This document shows positions 24,060 to 31,210 of a stretch of DNA of 31,210 nt, piece after piece (within the stretch, counting starts at the first letter, position 1; every line of letters begins with the position of its first letter). The notes beneath the pieces were generated by a model. That model saw nothing but the letters and a program-made list of their open reading frames with translations. It searched no databases and had not been told where the DNA came from. This DNA comes from an uncultured Clostridia bacterium (GTDB lineage: Bacteria; Bacillota; Clostridia; Christensenellales; Aristaeellaceae), in contig CAKTWP010000023.1 in the NCBI GenBank assembly GCA_934630705.1, forward strand, positions 1-31,210, given 5' to 3'. Position numbers and translations under genes: made by a program.

Positions 24060-24102
24060 GCGGGAGGAACCGGATGGAGGGAGCTCCAGCGATTCCTCCC
24101 GC
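24060..24102 (-). other. Hairpin between dnaK and dnaJ
   Basis: GCGGGAGGAA (24060-24069) pairs perfectly with TTCCTCCCGC (24093-24102). A smaller TGGAG/CTCCA stem lies within the loop. There is no T-run. It may protect the upstream dnaK message or mark a processing site that lowers dnaJ relative to dnaK. Confidence 0.5.
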
Positions 24103-24116
24103 AGGGATTCATGCGT

Positions 24117-25934
<1,818 letters not shown>

Positions 25935-26003
25935 AATTGTTTCCTCCTATTTCAATCCAATGGTTTGGTTCATTTCTGTTTTGAAGGGGATTCCCGGTCC
26001 CGC

Positions 26004-26582
26004 TTATTCCGCAACGACTTTCACCATTGCGTGGCGCAGCACGAAGTCTCCCATTTTATAGCCCTTTTGCAGCACGGCGCAAACCGTGCCAGGCTCTCCT
26101 TCACTGGCGTCGCCTTGCATGACGGCGTTTTCCAGATTGGGATCAAATTTTTCACCCGCCCGGCTGATTTCGCTGACGCCCCGTTTTTCCAGGGTGTCCA
26201 TCAGTTGGCGGTAAACCAGCTTCACGCCGGCAAGCAGCGCGTCATCGGCGGATTCCTGGGCGATTGCCCGCTCCAGATTATCCACCACCGGCAGCAGCTG
26301 CTTTACAACCTCCCGTGCCCCATCCTCAAAGGCTTCGGCCCGGGTGGCCTTCGTGCGCTTGCGATAATTATCAAAGTCCGCCTGCACCCGCTGGGCCAGA
26401 TTCAGGTATTCCTCAATCTTGGCCAGCGCGTCCTGGAGCTTTTGCTCCGCAGACTGCGCCTGCTGCTCCTGGGCAGCCTCCGCGGCGGTTTCCACTTCCG
26501 CTTCGGCTTCCGTCTGAGCGGCCTGTGCCGTTTCCGGGGTTTCCTCCGGGGCGGGCGCATCCTTTTTCTTGTTGAAAGGCAT
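26004..26582 (-). CDS. grpE: Nucleotide exchange factor GrpE
   Basis: A protein of 192 residues. The N-terminal 60 residues are rich in Ala, Glu and Gln and probably disordered. A long helix follows (AQRVQADFDNYRKRTKATRAEA), and then the beta domain with FDPNLENAVMQ and LQKGYKMGDFVLRHAMVKV, which match GrpE. It releases ADP from DnaK. It starts 21 bases after the hrcA stop with a GAGGAAAA site. Confidence 0.96.
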   Translation of the reverse strand: MPFNKKKDAPAPEETPETAQAAQTEAEAEVETAAEAAQEQQAQSAEQKLQDALAKIEEYLNLAQRVQADFDNYRKRTKATRAEAFEDGAREVVKQLLPVVDNLERAIAQESADDALLAGVKLVYRQLMDTLEKRGVSEISRAGEKFDPNLENAVMQGDASEGEPGTVCAVLQKGYKMGDFVLRHAMVKVVAE

Positions 26583-26603
26583 GGCTTTTTTCCTCGTTTC
26601 CTT

Positions 26604-27623
26604 TTATTCGCCCAGCAGCTGGCTGAGCACCTGGCCCATTTCATTCAGGGCGGAGAGCACTTTTTCATAGGGCATCCGGGTGGGCCCGATCACGCCGATG
26701 GCGCCCTGATGGCCGTTGCCAACCTGATAGCTGGCAGTCACCACCGAGCAATCGGTGATCTGAGGCAGACCCGTTTCCTCGCCGATGCGAACCGCGAAGG
26801 CCCGTCCATCCGTGGAAAGCAGCCCCATCAGCTTATCCTTTTCTTCCAGCACGGACAGGAACGACCGCGCCTTTTCCACATCGGAATACTCCGGATAATT
26901 CAGAATGTTCTGGGAGCCGCCAATGGCCACGGTATCCGTGGCGCTCTGGCGGGCCATTTGCGCCGCCAGGGAAGCGATTCCGTCCAGCACCCGGGCATTC
27001 ACGCCCGCCTGATGAGAATAGCCCTGCAGCATATCCTGCACTTCCTGAAGCGTGCGGCCGGCCAGCCGTTCGGTGAGCATCCGGGAGATGGCATACAGCG
27101 CATCCCCATCCAGCCCCTCGCTGACACGAATCACCGTGTCGCGGATGGCGCCGGTATCGGTCACGATCACCAGCAGCGCCGCTCCCCGGGGCATGGGCAC
27201 CAGCTGCAGGCAGGATACCCGCAGCTCCAGCTGCTTGGGCATCATCACCAGCGCGGTGTACTTGGTCACTTCGGACAGCGCCTGGGCCGCGGTGTTCACC
27301 ACGTCCTCCATCTGGCAGACCCGCTCGGAAAAATAGCTCCGTGCTTCCGGATCCGCCAGCAGCGCGCCCTGGCCCAGCAGCTCATCCACATACAGCCGAT
27401 ACGCCTTGTCGCTGGGCACCCGGCCGGCCGACACATGGGGCTGCGCCAGATAACCCAGCTCCTCCAGGTCGCTCATCTCGTTGCGGATGGTGGCGCTGGA
27501 AAGAGAGGTTTCATACTTGCGGGAGATGGTGCGGGAGCCAACCGGCACGGCGGTTCGCACATAATCATCGATAATGGCCCGCAGGATCCGTTCCTTCCGT
27601 GCCCCGATGATCGTCTCTGCCAT
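26604..27623 (-). CDS. hrcA: Heat-inducible transcription repressor HrcA
   Basis: A protein of 339 residues. The N-terminal winged helix-turn-helix includes VGSRTISRKYETSLSSATIRNEMSDLEELGYL and is followed by HVSAGRVPSDKAYRLYVD, both typical of HrcA. A GAF-like effector domain and C-terminal dimer region follow, with IGVIGPTRMPYEKVLSAL. It binds CIRCE and represses the operon it heads, with activity linked to GroE in known species. Its start is 28 bases from the CIRCE element at 27652-27678. Confidence 0.97.
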   Translation of the reverse strand: MAETIIGARKERILRAIIDDYVRTAVPVGSRTISRKYETSLSSATIRNEMSDLEELGYLAQPHVSAGRVPSDKAYRLYVDELLGQGALLADPEARSYFSERVCQMEDVVNTAAQALSEVTKYTALVMMPKQLELRVSCLQLVPMPRGAALLVIVTDTGAIRDTVIRVSEGLDGDALYAISRMLTERLAGRTLQEVQDMLQGYSHQAGVNARVLDGIASLAAQMARQSATDTVAIGGSQNILNYPEYSDVEKARSFLSVLEEKDKLMGLLSTDGRAFAVRIGEETGLPQITDCSVVTASYQVGNGHQGAIGVIGPTRMPYEKVLSALNEMGQVLSQLLGE

Positions 27624-27651
27624 GATGCCGGCCCCCTTTCTCTCTTTGTTG

Positions 27652-27678
27652 TTAGCACTCTCTTTGCTCGAGTGCTAA
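27652..27678 (-). promoter_or_regulatory. CIRCE operator
   Basis: TTAGCACTC, nine bases, GAGTGCTAA form a perfect 9-bp inverted repeat identical to the CIRCE consensus. It stands between the -10 and the hrcA start, so it lies in the transcribed leader, where HrcA would block initiation. Confidence 0.98.
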
Positions 27679-27688
27679 CTACGGTGAT

Positions 27689-27717
27689 AGAATAGCACCT
27701 TTTCCCCCGGTTGTCAA
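27689..27717 (-). promoter_or_regulatory. Sigma-A promoter of the heat-shock operon
   Basis: On the minus strand the -35 is TTGACA (27717-27712), the spacer is 17 bases and the -10 is TATTCT (27694-27689). CIRCE begins 10 bases downstream of the -10. Confidence 0.88.
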
Positions 27718-28148
27718 TAGGTTATCCAAATATTTTTTTATTAATTCTGTTTTTTCTATTTTATAATGCAGAAAAGGCCTTTGCGAACGGCGGCTCCTGG
27801 AAGCGGCTCCATGCAACCATCTTATTTTAACGTCAACGCTTATATTTTGCCGGCAGGCACAGATTCTGAGCTGCGAACGCATCCTGTGTCCCTGCCCCTC
27901 AGCCTTGCCATACCGACCCCGGCACAGGAAAGCCTCCGGGGAAAAAGCAAACGCGAAAATCCAACTTGTGCTTATCAACAATTACGCCCCAGATTGGCGC
28001 AGAAACGATTCATCGTCTCTTTCGCCAACCTGGGGCGCATTGCCGGTCAGAAGCAGTTCAAGCCTGCATTCCAATCGATTTTGGAGCGGATGCAGGAGGG
28101 CACGGTTGAATCAAATGTGCCCTCCCGCCCGGTATTCCGATATATCCC
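27718..28148. other. Non-coding interval with several hairpins
   Basis: There is no supported gene in this 430-base stretch. Three hairpins are visible. 28095-28125 has a 9-bp stem GGAGGGCAC/GTGCCCTCC. 27985-28037 is a long stem with two G-U pairs on the minus strand. 27917-27941 has CCCCGG/CCGGGG with an inner AGG/CCT. The first two likely lie in the 3' untranslated region of the oxidoreductase gene. The AT-rich part (27725-27766) contains a TATAAT on the plus strand at 27762 with no convincing -35. Confidence 0.55.
27985..28037 (-). other. Long hairpin downstream of the pyruvate oxidoreductase gene
   Basis: The outer arms CGCCCCAGATTGGCG and CGCCAACCTGGGGCG pair over 15 positions. An inner stem AGAAACGA/TCGTCTCT encloses TTCA. 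Both imperfect positions are A-C in plus-strand RNA but G-U in minus-strand RNA, so the structure is best formed in the minus-strand transcript. No T-run follows, so its role as terminator or stabiliser is open. Confidence 0.6.
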
Positions 28149-31100
28149 TTAGTCGTCCTTCTTGGCCAGCTTCTTATACATGGCCAGACGATTCTGCGCG
28201 TCTTCTTCGTTCTGGGCGAAGAGCTTATCGGCAGCTTCGGGGAACATCTTCAGCAGGGTCTGGTAACGGTTTTCGCCGCGGATGAAGTCCTGATAGGATT
28301 CGGTGGGATCCTTGCTGTCCACGGTGAGGGGCGTTTCCAGTTCAGGATTGTAGCGGTACAGGGGCCAATAGCCAGCGGCCACAGCCTTGCGGATTTCGGC
28401 CTGCGCCAGGGACATGTTGATGCCGTGGTTGATGCAGGGCGCGTAAGCGATGATCAGAGACGGGCCGTGATACTTCTCGGCCTCGATCATGGCCTTAATC
28501 AGCTGGGCGGGGTTGGCGCTCATAGCCACGGTGGCCACGTAGACGTAGCCATAGCTCATGGCCATCAGGCCCAGATCCTTCTTCTTGGTCCGCTTACCGG
28601 CAGCGGCGAACTTCGCCACAGAACCGGTGGGAGTGGACTTGGAAGCCTGTCCGCCGGTGTTGGAGTACACTTCGGTATCAAGCACCAGCACGTTCACATC
28701 CTGGTTCTGCGCCAGCACGTGATCCAGTCCGCCGTAGCCAATGTCATAAGCCCAGCCGTCGCCGCCGAAGATCCAGATGGACTTCTTGGTGAGCAGGTCG
28801 GCACTGGCGATCACTTCCTTGGCCAGCCGGCAGGCGTCGCAATTGCACTCCTTGCCTTCCCATTCGGTGCCGGTCAGGTCGATGCCGTCCTTGCAGGCAG
28901 CCAGCAGCTTTTCGCCAGCGGTGCGGGAGCCTTCGGCGTCGTCCATGTTATTGAGCCATTCTTCGCCGGCAGCCTTGATGTCGGGCTGCGTCCATTCCAC
29001 AGCGATGAGGGCCTTCACGGTTTCAGCCAGCTTGGCGCGGCGCTGCGCGGTGGCCAGGTTCATGCCGAAGCCGAACTCGGCGTTGTCCTCGAACAGGGAG
29101 TTGGCCCAAGCGGGGCCCTGGCCCTTTTCGTTGACGGTGTAGGGGCAGGTGGGAGCGGAGCCGCCATAGATGGAGGAGCAGCCAGTCGCGTTGGCAATCA
29201 TCATCCGATCGCCGAACAGCTGGGTGACCAGCTTCACATAGGGGGTCTCGCCGCAGCCGGCGCAGGCGCCGGAGAACTCAAACAGGGGCTGCATGAACTG
29301 GCTGCCCTTGACAGAGTTGGGATTGATGGCCACTTCGGGCTTAGGCAGCTTCATGGCGAATTCCCAATTCTTTTCTTCCTTGCGCTGAGAATCCAGGGGC
29401 TGCATGGTCAGGGCCTTGACCTTGGCGGGGCAGACTTCCACGCAGTTGCCGCAGCCGGTGCAGTCCATGGGGCTGACCTGCATGCGATACTCGTAGCCGG
29501 CATACTCCTTGCCAATGGCCTTCTTGGTGACGAAGCCTTCGGGCTTGTCCGTGCCTTCCTTCACCAGCACAGGGCGGATGCAGGCATGGGGGCAAACCAG
29601 AGAGCACTGGCCGCACTGGATGCAGTTATCCACATTCCATTCGGGCACCTTCACGGCGATGCCGCGCTTCTCGTACTGGGTGGTGCCGGTGGGCACGAAG
29701 CCGCGAGGATCGAACGCGGACACGGGCAGGCTGTCGCCTTCCTGCGCCAGGATGGGCCGGATGAGGGTGTCGAAGTATTCGCTGGCTTCCACCTTCATGG
29801 GCACAGCGCCGGTGGTGGCGGTCGCCCATTCAGCGGGCACGGGCACTTCCTTCAGGCCGGAGATGGCGATGTCGATAGCGTCCCAGTTCTTCTGGACAAC
29901 GGCGTCGCCCTTCTTGCCGTAGGTCTTCTTGGCATACGCCTTCATGTATTTGTCAGCATCCTCGTAGGGGATGATGTTGGCCAGCTTGAAGAAGGCGGCC
30001 TGCATGATGGTGTTGATGCGGTTGCCCATGCCGACCTGCGCGGCCAGCTTGATGGCGTTGATGGTGTAGAACTTGGCCTTCTTCTTGGCCAGCAGCTGCT
30101 TCATGGAAGCGGGCAGATGCTCGTCCATTTCCTCGGGCTCCCACTGGGAGTTGAGCAGGAAGGTGCCGCCGTCCTTGAGGGAGGACACCATGTCGTACAT
30201 GGTCACGTAGGCGGGGTTATGGCAGGCGATGAAATCGGCCGCGTCGATCAGATAGGTGGACCGGATCGGCACATCGCCAAAGCGCAGATGGGACACGGTC
30301 AGGCCGCCGGACTTCTTGGAGTCATAGGCGAAATAGGCCTGCGCGTACTTATCGGTATGGTCGCCGATGATCTTGATGGAGTTCTTGTTGGCGCCCACGG
30401 TGCCGTCAGAACCCAGACCATAGAACTTGCAGGACACCGTGCCCGCGGGGGCCACGTTATACTGCTTGCCCAGCTTGAGGTTGGTCTTGGTCACATCGTC
30501 GATGATGCCCACGGTGAAGTGGTTCTTGGGCTCCGCCTTGGCCAGGTTGTCATAGACGGCCTTGACCATGGTGGGGTTGAATTCCTTGCTGCCCAGGCCA
30601 TACCGGCCGCCCACAACCACGATGTCCTTGCGGCCGTTTTCGGCCAGCACGGCGCACACATCTTCGTACAGGGGCTCGCCCAGGGAGCCGGGCTCCTTCG
30701 TGCGGTCCAGCACGGCAATCTTCTTGCAGGTTTCGGGGATGGCAGCCATGAAGTGCTTGGCGGAGAAGGGACGATACAGATGCACCTTCACCACGCCAAC
30801 CTTCTTGCCCTTCTTGAGCATGGCGTCGATGGTTTCATGGATGGCTTCGCAGCCGGAGCCCATGGCCACGATCACTTCTTCGGCGTCCGGAGCGCCATAG
30901 TAATCAAACAGCTTATAGCTGCGGCCGGTGAGCTTGGCCACCTTCTTCATATAAGCTTCTACGATGCCGGGGATGGCTTCGTAGTACTTATTGGCGGCTT
31001 CACGGTTCTGGAAGTAGATATCGGGGTTCTGCGCGGTGCCGGCCTGATGGGGATGTTCGGGGTTCAGCGCGCGGGCGCGGAACTCATCCACCTTCGCCCA

Positions 31101-31210
31101 GTCCACCAGCTTGGCGATGTCATCATATTCGATGGCGTCGATCTTCTGGATTTCGTGGCTGGTGCGGAAGCCGTCAAAGAAATGCAGGAAGGGAACGGAG
31201 CCCTTGATGG
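28149..31210 (-). CDS. nifJ: Pyruvate:ferredoxin (flavodoxin) oxidoreductase, N-terminus outside window
   Basis: About 1019 residues are visible. The reading frame is open to the right edge and the first visible residues, GSVPFLHFFDGFRTSHEIQKI, match an internal part of the family. The GTG at 31106 is therefore not the start, and roughly 150 residues lie outside. Visible parts are the end of domain I, the CoA-binding and middle domains, a two-cluster ferredoxin domain (CIQCGQCSLVCPHA and CTGCGNCVEVCPAKV), and the thiamine-diphosphate region (GACAGCGETPY, NATGCSSIYGGSAPTCPY, GDGWAYDIGYGGLDH and YSNTGGQASKSTPTG). It oxidises pyruvate with CoA to acetyl-CoA and CO2, reducing ferredoxin in anaerobic metabolism. 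No frameshift is seen. Confidence 0.97.
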   Translation of the reverse strand, partial: IKGSVPFLHFFDGFRTSHEIQKIDAIEYDDIAKLVDWAKVDEFRARALNPEHPHQAGTAQNPDIYFQNREAANKYYEAIPGIVEAYMKKVAKLTGRSYKLFDYYGAPDAEEVIVAMGSGCEAIHETIDAMLKKGKKVGVVKVHLYRPFSAKHFMAAIPETCKKIAVLDRTKEPGSLGEPLYEDVCAVLAENGRKDIVVVGGRYGLGSKEFNPTMVKAVYDNLAKAEPKNHFTVGIIDDVTKTNLKLGKQYNVAPAGTVSCKFYGLGSDGTVGANKNSIKIIGDHTDKYAQAYFAYDSKKSGGLTVSHLRFGDVPIRSTYLIDAADFIACHNPAYVTMYDMVSSLKDGGTFLLNSQWEPEEMDEHLPASMKQLLAKKKAKFYTINAIKLAAQVGMGNRINTIMQAAFFKLANIIPYEDADKYMKAYAKKTYGKKGDAVVQKNWDAIDIAISGLKEVPVPAEWATATTGAVPMKVEASEYFDTLIRPILAQEGDSLPVSAFDPRGFVPTGTTQYEKRGIAVKVPEWNVDNCIQCGQCSLVCPHACIRPVLVKEGTDKPEGFVTKKAIGKEYAGYEYRMQVSPMDCTGCGNCVEVCPAKVKALTMQPLDSQRKEEKNWEFAMKLPKPEVAINPNSVKGSQFMQPLFEFSGACAGCGETPYVKLVTQLFGDRMMIANATGCSSIYGGSAPTCPYTVNEKGQGPAWANSLFEDNAEFGFGMNLATAQRRAKLAETVKALIAVEWTQPDIKAAGEEWLNNMDDAEGSRTAGEKLLAACKDGIDLTGTEWEGKECNCDACRLAKEVIASADLLTKKSIWIFGGDGWAYDIGYGGLDHVLAQNQDVNVLVLDTEVYSNTGGQASKSTPTGSVAKFAAAGKRTKKKDLGLMAMSYGYVYVATVAMSANPAQLIKAMIEAEKYHGPSLIIAYAPCINHGINMSLAQAEIRKAVAAGYWPLYRYNPELETPLTVDSKDPTESYQDFIRGENRYQTLLKMFPEAADKLFAQNEEDAQNRLAMYKKLAKKDD

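Noticed and set aside
27766..28152. Plus-strand frame of 128 residues beside the oxidoreductase gene
   Set aside because: It covers palindromic sequence, has no ribosome binding site or recognisable motif, and overlaps the oxidoreductase stop.

Overview
The window reads as part of a GC-rich genome of an anaerobic, Gram-positive member of the Bacillota, probably class Clostridia. The supporting features are a CIRCE-controlled hrcA-grpE-dnaK-dnaJ operon, a serine T-box leader in front of serS, sigma-A type promoters with 17-bp spacers, AGGAGG-type ribosome binding sites, and a pyruvate:ferredoxin oxidoreductase. A degenerate LytM/M23 membrane protein resembling SpoIIQ hints at a spore-former. 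The genus cannot be fixed from this sequence alone.

Layout. 1-260: non-coding, with a long imperfect inverted repeat. 261-3077 (-): membrane-anchored PQQ-like beta-propeller protein, best started at a TTG codon. 3102-3321: two divergent promoters. 3322-6313 (+): a three-gene unit of a sugar-phosphate-isomerase-type TIM barrel and two tandem Gfo/Idh/MocA oxidoreductases, closed by a strong terminator. 6379-6773: AT-rich promoter region and leader. 6774-15007 (+): seven myo-inositol catabolism genes in the order iolJ-iolC-iolA-iolG-iolB-iolD-iolE. 15033-15260: a dense run of perfect hairpins between convergent genes. 15462-15791 (-): small CmpB-like membrane protein. 15899-18278 (+): degenerate M23/SpoIIQ-like protein followed by glmS. 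18539-20038 (+): GH51 alpha-L-arabinofuranosidase. 20113-21688 (+): promoter, serine T-box and serS. 21904-22701 (+): very cysteine-rich propeller-like protein. 22886-27623 (-): the heat-shock operon, read dnaJ-dnaK-grpE-hrcA along the plus strand. 28149-31210 (-): pyruvate:ferredoxin oxidoreductase, cut by the window's right edge.

How it works together. The iol genes encode a full route from myo-inositol to acetyl-CoA: IolG oxidises inositol, IolE dehydrates, IolD opens the ring, IolB isomerises, IolC phosphorylates, IolJ cleaves to DHAP and malonate semialdehyde, and IolA makes acetyl-CoA. No inositol transporter and no IolR-type regulator lies in the window. The preceding isomerase/dehydrogenase trio has its own promoter and terminator. 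It may feed other inositol isomers or keto-sugars into this route, or act on an unrelated glycoside. That trio is the least explained metabolic module here.

The remaining genes are mostly housekeeping. The least ordinary signals are the hairpin array at 15033-15260, a hairpin family shared with 6337-6370, hairpins whose G-U pairs indicate which strand is transcribed, the M23-like protein with altered active-site positions next to glmS, and the 24-cysteine propeller-like protein.
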